64,000 nt of DNA from Charina bottae (GCA_023362775.1 JALMGJ010000018.1:2419001-2483000); one strand, 5' to 3'; shown: positions 50,157 through 62,839, numbered from the stretch's first letter. Program-made: numbers and translations. Notes: generated by a model from the letters alone, not told the origin.

Positions 50157-50605
50157 GGGAAAGCACATTCCCTCTAAGAGAGTTTCTCTAACATTCCCTT
50201 CTCTTTTGATAAATTTCTACATTAAATTATTTTTCAGCAAACGGAATGAGAACTAGAGAAAAAAATGCAGGAACCCGCCCACCCCCCATTTTGCACTAAT
50301 TGGCTTTAATCAAACAGGGTTCAGAACCCACCACCTTTCAACCAGAGTGAATATGGGACAAAAATGAAACCGTGCATAATGGTCAGTTCTCAACGGACTG
50401 TCCCTAGCATTCTACCTTCTGTTTGGGTGGAGGCTCCAGATCTAGTTTGTTCTACAAAAGTCCCTACAAAAATCCCAGACAATCCTGTCTTGTTCTTACA
50501 GTTCTTACAGAGCCAGGAAAAGTAGGTCACTGCAGTCATCCACTAAGGCTAAGCTGGAAAACAAGCTGTCTTACTGAACTTCACAGCACATGCTTGTTTG
50601 TTTGT

Positions 50606-50690
50606 TTATTTATTTATTGGGTTTTTAATTCCAATTCCAAAACAACTCTGGGCGGCGCACTGTATGAAAAACAGATAGAAACCACCATTA
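50606..50690 (-). mobile_element. CR1/L2-type LINE 3' tail
   Basis: A TTTATTTATTTATT tail start followed by AACAACTCTGGGCGGCGCAC, the reverse complement of the CR1/L2 3' end. Confidence 0.55.
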
Positions 50691-51321
50691 TCAGGGAATG
50701 ATGGTGACCCAGAAGAACCAAAACACCAGGGGCAGAAGAGACACTTGAACTGGATCTGTCTCGCTCTGCAGCTCAGAGGGAGCAATTCAGGAAGCCTCCT
50801 TGAAGTGGACCTCCAATCCTGGTGATTTCATGAATACCTAAGTGCCGTTTTCGTAGCAGCAGGACAAGAGATGGCTTGTGGTTGTTGTCTTCTTCTGGGA
50901 TGTTTTTCTGGCTTCCCTGTCTAGCTGACAGCCCTGAGCCCTAGTAGTCTCCCATCAAAAGATTAACTAGGCCAAACCCTGCTTAGTGTCCAAGGCCACA
51001 GAAGGCCAGCTTGCTGGGTCACCTAGAAATTTAGGACAGCCCCTGCTGGAACGTTCTTAGATGAGAGGGTTCCTATTGCACTCCAGCATGCTACTTTCCT
51101 TCTTCAGAACAAGCAGCCACACATTTCCAACCAAAACAGTAAGATGCAACTGCCCATCACTGGCCAGCTTCTTATTCATTATTTATTGTTATAAAAAGGT
51201 TTTTTAAAAAATAGGTGGGATAGGGAATCTGATGGGTGCCCATGTCTAGGGAGTTAGCTGGAAATATCTCAACATACGTAGTGGGAAACTGCATTTTTTA
51301 GAATGTGGGTGTGTGTCTGTG

Positions 51322-51322
<1 letters not shown>

Positions 51323-51401
<79 letters not shown>
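51323..51401. repeat. (AG)n microsatellite
   Basis: About 39 uninterrupted GA repeats. Confidence 0.98.
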
Positions 51402-51403
<2 letters not shown>

Positions 51404-52775
51404 ATTTTCAATAAATTATGTTCCACCTCATTCTGCCAAATAAGCTAAAAGCAGAGATGCTAAATTAATGTTTTCTTCCCCCTGGGAAGGATGAACAATC
51501 ACAAGGTTCATTTGATATTTTAATGGCTTTGGAGAGGTACCAGTTGCACTTGAGTTCCATCACACTGGATCAACAGTCCACATTCCTCTCCGAGCAGCAA
51601 CTCCTTTTGCCAAAGTCAGGCAGGGCGGAGAGTCGGCCAGGCACCTAATAATTAACTCTCTTGACTGGCCATCCCGCTGCAAAAACATTTGCATCTGCAG
51701 CACATTCCACAGGGAGTCTCCAGCTTCTTCCAAGGTCCGGCCCTGAAAAAGCAAGGATCTGAGCAGATGGCGGAGGAGTCGCGTTTGGGATATCATTAAC
51801 CGGCTATCGATGGGCAAACTTTGTCAGATACCAGGAGGAGTTACCTTCGGCCTCTCTCAATCCCCTTTCATTACTTGCTGAAAGTTCAAGGCCTCCAGAC
51901 TTTGATCCTAGGACCTTCACTAAAAGGTTCACTGGTCAGCGGAGATCAAGTTGGAGCCAACATGGCCAAAGGGAAGCATGACTGCTTGGGACGGAGCTGA
52001 ACTTAGGTCCAGCCCCTGGAAAGGAGATGGTTTGGACTTGAGGACTGACCATCTCCAGTTGACATAAGCTTTGCAGGCGCTGAAGCATTATGTGGTGGAT
52101 TTTCACATGCTAACTCATGGGTCTCGCTTGTTCAACTGTGACTCATCAAAGAAAAGAAACAGCCAGTGTCTTGGGCGGGAAGGAGGAAGGGGTAGGGGGA
52201 AAGCTGCCCCCCCCCCGCTGCCCCCCTCCACTTGCACCTGCTGGTGATACAGCAGCCAGAAAAAATGTGGTCTGTGCAGGAACAAAACCCAACTACACCT
52301 TCCAACTCGTTCTTGTGAAGTTTCGATTTTTACCCAGCCAACTGGCAGCACCTACCCAGCCTTGGATGATTTTTTATTAGGAATCAGTTGAGATTTTGTT
52401 AAATGGGAAGCAGAAAACTACAAGGAAATCTCAGAACTGTTGATAAGACTGGAAAGGGGGAAACAAACAAAACAGAAAAAGGCAACAGCCAATCAAAAAC
52501 GCTACAGGGGAGCATCCATGAAATAAACAGTAGTAGCTGTCTCTACTTATTTTTCCTTCATTACAATGATTTTATACTTATTTTTGGTTCTCAATCTGGC
52601 TGGAACAAGGTATTGATTAGAAATACACATGCTGTATGCGCCTAGAGGGAAAAAATGCTGTGGCTGTTCACCACAATTGCTAATGCATTTTAAATTCATA
52701 TCTTATTTTTCACCCAACACTTAAAATCTGTAACAAAATTTGATCTGAAACAGGTAGATCAACTTACTGCAAAGA

Positions 52776-53085
52776 GGAAGGAAGGAAGGAAGGAAGGAAG
52801 GAAGGAAGGAAGGAAGGAAGGGAGGGAGGGAGGGAGGGAGGGAGGGAGGGAGGGAGGGAGGGGAAGGAAAGAAAGAGAAGGAAGGAAGGAAGGAAGGAAG
52901 GAAGGAAGGAAGGAAGGAAGGAAGGAAGGAAGGAAGGAGAAAGAAAGGGAAAGAAAGAGAAGGAAGGAAGGAAGGAAGGAAGGAAGGAAGGAAGGAAGGA
53001 AGGAAGGAAGGAAGGAAGGAAGGAAGGAAAGGAAGGAAGGAAGGAAGGAAAAGGAAAGAACGGGAGGGAGGGAGGAAGGAAGGTT
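52776..53085. repeat. (GGAA)n microsatellite block
   Basis: About 310 bp of GGAA with GGGA and GAAA interruptions. A long run of adjacent GGAA is a potential ETS-factor binding array. Confidence 0.97.
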
Positions 53086-54809
53086 TTTCTAGAAGCTCAA
53101 TGAGAAAAGGCAATAAAGGCAATTGTTACACAGAAAAGATGACACAAGGCCTTTAACCTCTAGCTTTACAGTGCAAATTCCATGCAGATCAGCTGTGACT
53201 CAAAACATCCCTGGGCACCAACAAACTAGCTTTTCTGAAGAATACCCATACAAACAACTTTTGTCATCTGGAACTGAAATGTGGCCTTGCCAATGTAAAA
53301 AAGTGGCATTGCCTCATTTCTGTGACTCTGCCAAGTGCTTTTCAAATGTGATGCAAAAGATTTTACAGCAACACTGGCTCTTCCTACCCTGCCGAATGGA
53401 TTTTGTTTGCATTTCCTCAAGAGGGCCTACGTCATTGTTGCATTTTGTTAGGATTTCTTTTTTTTAATGTTAATTTTAATTTACTACCATCCATGCAAAG
53501 TTGATCACTGTGACCATCAATTCTGGCAAAACTGATGGTTCTGAACCTTTAGTATTTGGCAGTGGAAGCGCCTGGGCCCACCAAACATTTCCACTAGTTC
53601 TCATCCCATTCGACAAGAACGTAATTTTCTTCCAGCACTTCTTCCAAAGGAGGAGAGAACTTTAGAAGAATCCTCAGAGGTCGTCAGGGACAAGACCCTA
53701 GTTTCTGTTCGGTCCCCATCAGAAGAAAACTCGTTCCAGCTGCCCTCTAAAGATGGAAAAGGGAGGGGTGTTGCCCCACCTCCAACGTTAACATTCAAAA
53801 CATCCTCAGAGAAATTTCTAAGAAATTCTCGAACATCCTGAGAATAAGGTAGAAAAACAGAAGCTTTTTCCCAAGGCAGGCTGGGCATGGGCATTAGCTA
53901 AAATTCACTTCTGAGGGGCTTCAGCTCCATGGTCAGTGGGGAACTGGTGCTTGTGTGAGTGTGTGCGCAGTTTCTCCATCCATCAGCCACTGTCCCAGGA
54001 CTTGACAAAGCACCTCTTTCTACCTGCTGCTTTTCAGGGTATGAGAAGAAGCTTTCACTGGTGTCTTGATGGGATCCATTAATTATAAGGGCTGTACAAC
54101 CCTTTGGCTTCAAAAGGGGGCTTCGGAGCATCTGTGGCCCTCAAGCAGGGCCTGTCAGCCATTCCTCAAAACCACTGTGCTTTCCCAGGACCACCTGACC
54201 ACCTCCTACATCTGCAATGCAACCTCTGGAAAAGATGCATTTGCTTCGAGGAACAGCTGACAGGCACTCTGGGTGAGTCTCGTTCACACTCGGAAGACCC
54301 CCTTGTCCTGTTCACATCTGGAACGCTGCAAAGCCAGGACCTCAGTAGGAACAGAACGATGAGGAGGACAAAATTCCTCGCAAGAGCTATGAAGACGTGG
54401 TTAGAAGACGAATCTTTATGATTTTCTCTCCTGTTTAAAAGTCATCTGGGGGAAGGATGCCGGAAAAAGGATGCCCGCCAGAAGAAGGTTCTCCTTGTTG
54501 AAGGTGTTGCTTGACGCCCGGTAATTCCAGATGCATCAAAACCGAGCTGAATTGTACAAATGGTTTGCCCAGAACGCCAGTTCTGGCCGGGCTACAGTTG
54601 GTCCCCTGTCCCAGAGCTTAATCAATTTCCTGGTTCTGCTGCTTGGCCGACACTATGCAGTTCCTCCAGGTATCTGGCGAACCACTGGAGAATTACAGCC
54701 CATCCCCCCAGCAAGGGCTCAGTACCTACAGACACTACTTGACAGAACCATATATTGGGACTGTAACAAACGACTATGTTACTTCCTTCAGGGCACAAAC
54801 ACACAAGTA

Positions 54810-55363
54810 GTCCCAATCAAAGAGAATATTTGTAGCTCAGGGTTGAACTGTGAAGTCCTTGGTGCTCCCTGAGCCTTGTTGTTTTCTTGCAGATGTTTCA
54901 TTGCCAGACTAGGCAACATCTTCAGTGCAAAAAGGGAGTGGGACTTGCTCTCTGTTTATATACCATGGTTTATATACCAGACACATAGAGGTAAACAACA
55001 TTTACATACCTTTCATAAGAGACAATAGAAAAGCCAGAAGACCAGAACACCTCCTTGCCAGCAATCAACACCCAGATATGCCAAGATTAACACCAGGATG
55101 AGCACCAGAGGAACCATCAAACAGCACAATATACCCTAATCAAGGAACTATTAACTGAGTCAGTCAACCAAGCAGCAAACAACAGCCCAATCAAGGAACT
55201 ACTAAGGAGAGAACAACACCCCCACCAACACAAGCAGGAGAAGCCAAGGTATATAAACAGAGAGCAAGTCCCACTCCCTTTTCGCACTGAAGATGTTGCC
55301 TAGCCTGGCAATGAAAAGTCTGCAAGAAAACAACAAGGCTCAGAGAGCACCAAGCACTCCACA
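54810..55363. mobile_element. Inverted pair of Penelope-like fragments with hammerhead-like cores
   Basis: Two inverted arms of about 85 bp (54880-54967 and 55254-55345) match each other: ATATAAACAGAGAGCAAGTC, CCCACTCCCTTTT, and GAAGATGTTGCCTAG through AAGAAAACAACAAGGCTCAG. Each arm has a hammerhead-like core: CTGAAGA, a TTGCC/GGCAA stem, then GAAA (minus strand 54919-54925 and plus strand 55287-55293). The spacer is AC-rich with repeated AATCAAGGAACTA. Penelope-like elements are known to carry hammerhead motifs in their terminal repeats, so this is a plausible assignment, but no reverse transcriptase or GIY-YIG domain is seen here. Confidence 0.5.
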
Positions 55364-55489
55364 TATGTAGTCACCAGAACTGTTAAGTTTATAGTCAGAG
55401 CTGTCCAACTGAGAACACAATTTATAGAACACATTGGGGTGGCAGGCAAAGGTGATGAATTCACCTAAACACATATTGCTTTTGTATTT

Positions 55490-55705
55490 TATTATTCATT
55501 TTATTATAAGCCTCTGCATCATCTTATGCTCTTTTATCTCACTCTATTTCACCTGATTGTATTTTACCTTATTTCATCTCACTCTAGTCTATTTTATCTT
55601 ATCTTACAGTATTTTACCTGCCTTATGTTACTGTATTTTATTGTGGCTGGTGCCCAATTTTTTGATATGGTCAATTGACTAATCAATAAAGTTATACTAC
55701 TACTA
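55490..55705 (+). mobile_element. LINE 3' end with TAC-repeat tail
   Basis: AT-rich, low-complexity 3' region ending AATCAATAAAGTTATACTAC and a (TAC)n tail. It is similar in style to the 3' part of the RT relic at 48838-50156, but the family is not identified. Confidence 0.45.
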
Positions 55706-57080
55706 CAGCCCATCCAGTCATCAACCCATCCCGTTCTTCCCTGCAGTATTCTCCACTTTTAACCACCTTGATGTTTTGCAGGAGGGACGCCCTTCATCAA
55801 ATATTCACAGTTGCCATTGCTTTTGCTTTTTCTAACTGCATGCTCTTCTCTGTGTCCCCGATTGCCACCCCTCCAAAGTGGACACTTTGCCCACCTTTTA
55901 CGCCAAGGAGCTGGGGGAGGGAGCTGCGTTTGTTTCAAAATGGCATTGAACTTCGGTGCCGTGGCGGCAGGGGCCCAAGAGGAGTCCTCAGCCCCTCGCA
56001 AATATCCGCTCTCTGCAATCCCAAACACTCCTTCCTGTTTTCGGAGCATTCTCTGGGTCGACATGCCGACCCCCCTTGCATATTGTCTTGGGCAGGATAG
56101 AAACCTACGGGGCACCTTCCCCTCCTTAGGGCTCGATATCAAGGGCTTGGCGGATGTGGTGACTTAACCTGGAGCCACTTGGAGGATGCAGTGCTGGGAA
56201 GACCTTGAGAACGTGGAGCTGGGGAGGGCTGTTCATCCCTCAGACTGGGCTGCAGATGCCAGATAAGGATGGTGACAGGAAAATGTCCATTAAGGAGAAC
56301 AGCAGGAAAGGCCAGGCAGCAAACAGCGAAGGAGGACCTTCTGGAAGTGGGTTAAGGAGAAGAAGAAACCCTGGCTTTCTGCCAACGTGAAGCTGAGGGA
56401 GAAAGCTTCTCATGCTCAGAAGGAGAAGTTGTCCTTGGCTAGTTGGGCCAGCCTTTTAACCACCTGCGAGTTGTTTTCTTTTTCCTTCAACGGGGAAACT
56501 TGCCAGCCAAATGGCATTATCCTTGCCTGCACTCTGGAGATCAACAGTTGGTAACTCTTTTCAGGCACCAGGCACGATCTTGTGAAATGCAACAGGTATC
56601 CAGATAAGAATAAAATAACAGGGAAGATCCTGCAAGATTTAGCAATCCCACCTACACTTTTGCACCCACTATTGTATGGCTGGCCGCTGAATTTTGCAGG
56701 ATGTTGGGCTCTGAAGCCCCTTGGCCAGATCCAGCAGAGCTGGAAGCTCTTCTGCGCTTCAAAGGAAATCCGTGGAAGATGGTTTAGCTGGTTGTTGGTT
56801 GCAATTCTCGATCTCCCAGTCTGCATCTGCAAGCAGTGGCTTCTTGCTGCCAACAGCACACTGCAAAGATTCTTCTTTTCCACAGCTAACTAATGCTTCA
56901 TTAGTGTTTATCTATGATGCAATGCCGTTAACCTTTCAGTGTTGCTTATACCTGTTGATTTAGTTGCCATGGTGAAGCATCCCCTGTCCTTTCCACTGTG
57001 GATTTTGGAGAGAGAAAAGAGATGCTTCACACTCTTTGCATCACCCTTGAAATTTTGGGATGGAAACACTAATGGTATCA

Positions 57081-57178
57081 TGGATGTCCTCAGGATATGG
57101 TCAAGAAAGTCATAGGGCTTTGATCACACTGTTGTGACCACCATCTTGACTTTTTTGACCACACACAGAAGACACCCT
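57081..57178. repeat. Foldback element, same family, compact
   Basis: GGATGTCCTCAGGATATGGT, AAGAAAGTCATAGGGCTTTG, then ACCACCATCTTGACTTTTTT and GAAGACACCCTGG. Arms are inverted around GATCACACTGTTGTGACC. Confidence 0.65.
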
Positions 57179-58133
57179 GGGTGTGGTAAACAAGGGCACA
57201 AGCACAGCCAAGTGGGAAACAGTACCTCCAGTTGACAGCTGGAGCTGAGAACAACTGGGCAAAAGAAGGAATGGTTTATCTATCGTAATGACTTGAGTGG
57301 GCACCATTCACCAGTCTTCCAACACTGCAAAATAATGGATTGAGGGAAGCCTGTTTTCAAGACTATCCAAAACTGTTAATGTTTGTTCATCTTTTAAGGT
57401 GTCACAATTCTTTTTTTTCTTTTTTTTTGGATAGGGCAGGATGACCCTTATTGGTTAAGCTGCCCTTTATTCCAGTGTTCTTCACAGGGCAGTTAAATCA
57501 CTGTCAACATCACAGGAAGCAGCTGAACTTCAACCCAAGTCATTGGCAAAGTGATGACTCAGTCTCTGTCCCTAAGTGACCCCAAGAGGTGCACAGCTCA
57601 AGAGAACGCGCCTACCTCCGTTTCTTGGGACGAGCTGGTTGGGCTGTAGCTGGTGGCCAGAGAAGAGTTCCAAGGCCTGGGTTTGCTGGCCAACTTTTGC
57701 AAACGACTGCTCTTAAAGGCTGGGCCTGCTGCATCATGCTTACAGAGCTGCGCCCCAGATCAGAACAGCCTCCACTCAGTCCCAGGCTGTGCCATCTTTC
57801 TTAAGCTTCCATGGTTTCGAGTTGCCTCGTGCCAGCCTGCCTCTGGCTCAAACGGCTAAATAAGCCAACCACCTGTTTTAAAGGTTCTTATCCGCCTATC
57901 TCTGACACCAACATTATTTGTGTCAGTTGATGGGGTGAGCACTGCACTCATTTGAAACATGGATGCAAACGTTACATTTCGCTTCCCTTGAATTCCCAGC
58001 TAGATAATGCCAAGCTAGCAGGGAATTTTGGATATCACAATCATAACATGTCTGAAAGGCACCGACCTGAGCAGCACCCCAGACCTGCTCCAAACTTTAG
58101 CCCTGAATCTTCATTTTTAGTGTGATGGAAGAG

Positions 58134-58479
58134 GTAAACTTTCCCCCCGCACATTTGTGCAGTCATGTCCGACTCTAGGGGCCGGTGCTCATCTCTGTTA
58201 GACAAAGAGCCAGCGTTGTCCAAAGATGCTTCCGCGGTCATGTGGCTGGCATGACGCGCGCAGAACGCTGTTACCTACCCACCGAAGTGGTACCTATTCA
58301 TCTACTTGCATTTGCATGCTTTTGAACTGCTAGGTTGGCAAGAGCTGGGGCTAGTGCGGGAGCTCACTCCATCACGCGGGGCTAGGGATTCGAACCTCCG
58401 AACTTGCGATCTTCCAATCGACAAGCCTGGCGTCTTACCCGCTGAGCCACCACGATGGCCAGCACGAAGCCATCACGAC
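58134..58479 (-). mobile_element. tRNA-derived SINE with 12-bp TSD
   Basis: Minus orientation. The duplication GTGATGGAAGAG lies at 58122-58133 and 58480-58491. A short extra segment (58453-58479) lies between the tRNA-like head and the duplication. Confidence 0.88.
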
Positions 58480-58557
58480 GTGATGGAAGAGAGAAAGCAC
58501 TAAATGTATGGGGAGTAATACGTGTCTAATTAATGTAATGATAGATTAAATCCAATA

Positions 58558-59215
58558 GTACAACAACCAGCCTTAGAATTGACAATGAAGATACAGAAGT
58601 AGTGGATGGTGTCTGCCTTTTAGGATCAACCATCAACGGTAAAGGAACTAGCAATCAAGAAATACACCACAGACCAGCACTTGGTAGAGCAGCCAAGAAG
58701 GCCTTGGAAAAGATATTCAGATGCTGTGATGTGTCTATACCTACAAAGATCGGAATAATGCAAGTCATGGTTTTCCCTGTGACACTCTATGGAAGAGAAA
58801 GTTGGACTTTGAAGAAGCAGGATAGGAAGACTATTGACTCTTTTGAGCTTTGGTATTGGAGAAGACTCCTGAAAATACTGTGGACAGCCAAGAGAAGAAG
58901 CAAATGGATCATCGAACAAACCAACCCAGAGTTCTCACTCGAGGCACAAAGGACCAGGCTCAAATCATCCCACTTTGGACACATTATGCAAAGACCCAGC
59001 TCTCTGGAGAATGCTTTAATGCTGGGAATGGTAGAAGGAAAGGGAAGAAGAGGATGACCAGCAGCAAGGTGGATGGACTTGGTTACAGTGTCAATGGATG
59101 CACTGTTGGAAAACCTGAAAGACCAGGTTAGGGACAGATCGTCATGGAGAAAATCTACCTATGTGGTTGCCAAGAGTCAACACTGAGTGGCACACAATCA
59201 ATAGCTTTTCTCTTA
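58558..59215 (+). pseudogene. BovB (RTE) LINE, 5'-truncated, C-terminal ORF
   Basis: The open frame at 58602-59057 ends the BovB polymerase ORF: VCLLGSTINGKGTS, PTKIGIMQVMVFPVTLYG, SWTLKKQDRKTIDSFELW, YWRRLLKILWTAKRRSK, LKSSHFGHIMQRPSSLE and EGKGRRG. These blocks correspond to the well-known BovB order (VFPVxxYGxESWTxKK, FELWCWRRLLRVPWTARRS, FGHLMRRxDSLEK). There is no reverse-transcriptase core, so this is a dead truncated copy. The SINE at 58134-58479 lies just upstream. Confidence 0.85.
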
Positions 59216-59337
59216 GCCTACCACACAGTGTGATTGTGGCCGGAGGGAAACTATGAGAAGATTGTGCTATAAACTCTGCTTTGAACTCCTGCAGGAAAGG
59301 TGGGAGGACACGTAATGAATATATGTACAAACATATA

Positions 59338-59530
59338 CCTGAGACCATCCACAGTTATGACGGTGATGAAAAAGTAACTTTACGACCAATCCTCGCATTT
59401 ATGACCTTTGCAAAGGAAAGGAAAGCTGAAGTAAGATCATAACCACAGTCGCGGTTTCACTTAGCGACCACTTCACTTAACAACTGAGTTGCCAGTCCTG
59501 AGTTGCCAGTTGCTAAATGAGGACTACCTG
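59338..59530. mobile_element. TA-flanked DNA transposon, left end degraded
   Basis: The right end ATGAGGACTACCTG|TA is intact. The interior (GATGAAAAAGTAACTTTACG) matches the copy at 4662-4885. The left end has diverged. Confidence 0.65.
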
Positions 59531-60502
59531 TAAAACAAAGCCACAGTTTCTATACATTCCCTTCATCATTTTCCCTTCCTTAAAGGATCAGAAGGGTGGA
59601 CATCCTTCTGTCCAGAACCAGCTAGATAGGGACAGCAATACTTTCCACATGGCCTATACACACACCACCACATGCTCTTCCCACAAGGAGTAATTTGCTC
59701 CCTGGAGAATGACAGCACTTGACAACCCCCGGGAGATAGCTCTCGAAGAAAGTGGGTCACTGTGCTTGGTTGCTTAGCGCCTCTTACGGAGGACTGGAGC
59801 CGTGGGAGTAACAGCCACGGTGCTCCGTGAAAGCATTCCTTCTGCGTTCTCCATTGCTGCTCGGAGGGGTATTTCTTTGAAGCTCCTTCTCCTCCTCCTG
59901 GTCCCTCCCGCATCACCCATTCCGAAGCTGATCGGTTTCTCCAACAGCTCAGCTCCAGAGAGAGGATAACAATGTACGTAAGGTGTTTGCTTTGAACTCA
60001 ACGCTGAGTGACTTGTGCAAACAGTTGCACTAATGACTCCCACGATTGGCTTGTCACCATTTGCCAATCCAATTATGACTAATGCTTGTTTACAATGCCT
60101 GCTTGGGATGACCAAAGTCGGAGTCAGTTTTCTAACCCTTGCTAATAATCAAATTAATGTATTACCCAAGCAGCCACACTGGCATCAACTTGACCTTTCG
60201 TGTCCTCGCTATGCTATTTTTCTGTGCTTCCCACCTGAAAGGGCCAGCAACGGTGCAGTCAATTTTTAGCAATCAAGGTCAGATGGGATTCCAAGGGTGT
60301 CCCAAGGAGGGGGGGCTCTCTTTGGCCCACCCTACGGAGTAAAGAACAAGCAGCTTACTCAGGACTAAAGAGTCTTGTGCCCCTCCAGGTATCCCGGAAT
60401 GTTTTCTCAATCAGCATGATGAGAACTGCAGTACAGCAACATCTGTAGGCCACAGTTCACTTGTCGAAAACAGATGTGTTAGATTCTTCTGTTTATTTAT
60501 AT

Positions 60503-60621
60503 CAGTGTTTCTCAACCGTAGCCATTTTAAGACGTGTGGACTTCAACTCCCAGAATACCCCAGCCAGCATCTGGGAGTTGAAGTCCACACATCTTAAAAT
60601 GGCTAAGGCTGAGAAACACTG
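60503..60621. mobile_element. Hairpin MITE (hAT-like) with perfect 8-bp TSD
   Basis: A 119-bp, nearly perfect foldback: CAGTGTTTCTCAACC at the left and its complement ending GAGAAACACTG at the right. The two arms (GACTTCAACTCCCAGAAT and its complement) meet in the middle. The 8-bp duplication ATTTATAT lies at 60495-60502 and 60622-60629. This is the best-preserved of a family scattered through the window. Confidence 0.9.
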
Positions 60622-61023
60622 ATTTATATAAACAGAAAAGTGGTGTATACCTTTAAAAGGAAAATAAAAGACAGATCCCAGCACCAGCAAATGGCATTAT
60701 ATTCTTCTGCCTGTCTGAAAACTGGGATTCTGAAAACAGGAAGAGTTTCGGCTATTCTCAGAGGAGACCACAATTCCTTTTGCAAAAGCCACTCTTCTCT
60801 GATGGATAGGAAGCTGGTTCAGAAGGAGGCAGAGACACCTAAGAAGTAGCTGCTTCCAAGGGGGGCAGATTTCCTACAAAAGGAGGAGGATATGATGCGA
60901 GGGCAGGGCAGCGATTTTGGGAGGGGAGGGCTATAAAACCGCTGAACTCTTTAGCATTTTGCATCCGCCCCTCCCCTCAGTGATGTGAGTGCGAGGAGGA
61001 AGAGTAGTTTGACAGCAGAATGA

Positions 61024-61160
61024 AGGAACCTGGCTTCCTTCATCAGATGTATTCAAGCCGACGCTAGACACGTCTTGAGGGATGCTTTGATTTGGATGCC
61101 TGCATCGAGCCGGGGGTCAGACTTGATGCCCTCAAGTGCCCCTTCCCACTCTAGACTCTT
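61024..61160 (+). mobile_element. CR1/L2-type LINE 3' terminus
   Basis: GATTTGGATGCCTGCATCGA, GGGGGTCAGACTTGATGCCC and CCCCTTCCCACTCTAGA follow the order of the CR1/L2-group 3' end. No ORF remains. Confidence 0.6.
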
Positions 61161-61729
61161 GTTGAGTTGTGGGAGGGGGCGGTTCTCGTATTAATTCATT
61201 AAGAAATCACCATTAATATTTTGCATTTCTACGGCGGGTCCATTCCAGGCTTTTCAACTCTTTTACCTTCTTGGGGCAAGACACGTTTGCCAAACCTGAT
61301 TAATACTCTGAACATGCACGGTTTTGCCTTTCAAACTGGCTTGAAATTAAGAGGAGGGAAACTGTTCCCAAACTTGGTAGAAAATAAAAAAGAACATAAT
61401 ATTCCAAGGAAGCGCCGTTTTGCATTTTAACTCGCATAAAGCTCCAGGAGAGGAGAATGCTTGCCAATGCTGATTTGAATTACATAAAGAAGAAGATAGT
61501 ATTCCGGGCACGTGCGATTTTGCATTTTAAACCTGCTCAAATCTAAGGTGGGTGGGGAGGGGGAGAGGGGGAGGGCCGAGAACGCTTGCCAAATCTGATT
61601 TGAAATAAAAACCCTACTCCAAACACATTTTTGTATTTCGAAAAACGATGGTCAAATCTGGTTTGAAAACAAACCACCATTGGGAGCATCCAGGGCTTTG
61701 CACGTTCGGCTCACTGAAATCAGAGCAGC

Positions 61730-62396
61730 CTCATCTCTGCAATTAAAGGTATGGTCGCAGGATGTAATCTGTTCCAGGCAAAGCTGCCTTTTGCAATTGA
61801 CCGATGGTGATTTTGTCACTGTCGATGGTGTTCAAGGGGTGCTCCAGATGTTTTGGGATTGCACCCAAGCACTTATTTCTATTGGTACTACCTTTGCTTT
61901 CTTTTGCCAGAGTCGTTCTACTTCTATTCGCAGGTCTTTGCATTTTGTGATTTTCTCCAGTTCCTCTTCTCTTCTGTGGTATCCAGGTATTGCGATGTCC
62001 ACTATCCAGACCTTTTTGTCTTTCTTATCAACAATTATTAAGTCTGGGGTGTTGTGGGGCAGGTGCCTGTCTGTCTGAATTCTTAAGTCCCAGAGCTCTT
62101 TGGCTTCTTCATTTTCGATTACTTTGCCTGCTTTGTGGTCCCACCAGTTCTTGCTTGCAGGCAAGTGGTATTCCTTGCAAATATTCCAATGCATCATCAT
62201 CATCATCATCCTCATCTGCTTTAGCCCAGCATCTGATACTTCTGAATAGTGATTTGGAGCCCCCTACTTTGATTCTTTGCCCCATTATCTGATGTTCACT
62301 CACATCCCTTGGAACAAGCTTCCTCTTTCTGCATGTGAACCTACCCACTGGTTTGTAAACCATATTTACCTTGCCAGTTAGATGCTGGTTAAGCAA
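61730..62396 (-). pseudogene. R4/Dong-like LINE C-terminal nuclease relic
   Basis: On the minus strand, KNWWDHKAGKVIENEEAKEL, WDLRIQTDRHLPHNTPDLII, VDKKDKKVWIVDIAIPG, then EELEKITKCKDLRIEVERLW. This is the pattern of a PD-(D/E)XK restriction-like nuclease at the C-terminus of R4/Dong-type non-LTR elements. The frame breaks near 61832, after which LGAIPKHLEHPLNTIDSD continues the same element in another frame. A GAT/ATC trinucleotide run at 62194-62212 interrupts the upstream part. The clade name is from memory of the motif order and is not certain. Confidence 0.6.
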
Positions 62397-62799
62397 ACAA
62401 CGGCTTAGGGCAAAGTTGACTCAGGTCTGTGTTGACAGAGATTATCCTTTCTCCCCTTTATCTCAACATTACGGAAAAATTAAGCTGACAAAAAGAAGTA
62501 AGAAAAAAAAAAGAAGTAAGAAAAAGATGTCCGAGGTCTTTTTTTATTCTTGCGACCTTGTCACCCCCAACCTCTGTAGGTGGACTGGGAGGGCTGGAGG
62601 ACCCCTTCTTGGGGGCTGAGCAATGGGGGAGGGAGGAAAACGGGGAGAGGAAGAAAGAGAGACTTGCGGGAAATTGTTGGCGAGAGAAACCAAGCCCCGA
62701 ATATTGTTCCTGGAGGAGAAGCAGAACCCGAGTCATCACAATTAGTTGCCAGCGACGGCCTCCGCTCTGCCAAAGAGGCGGCTTGTGCAGCTGCATAAT

Positions 62800-62805
62800 C
62801 ACACA

Positions 62806-62836
<31 letters not shown>
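62800..62836. repeat. (AC)n microsatellite
   Basis: About 18 AC repeats with one interruption. Confidence 0.97.

Positions 62837-62839
<3 letters not shown>

Noticed and set aside
51560..51817. 85-codon minus-strand frame with balanced composition
   Set aside because: It looks protein-like by composition, but no family is recognised, the frame is short and no splice or promoter context is visible.
52721..53122. 133-codon Phe/Leu/Pro/Ser-rich minus-strand frame
   Set aside because: Translation of the GGAA microsatellite.
54531..54872. 113-codon plus-strand frame
   Set aside because: It overlaps the Penelope-like left arm, which is oriented on the minus strand. No domain is recognised.
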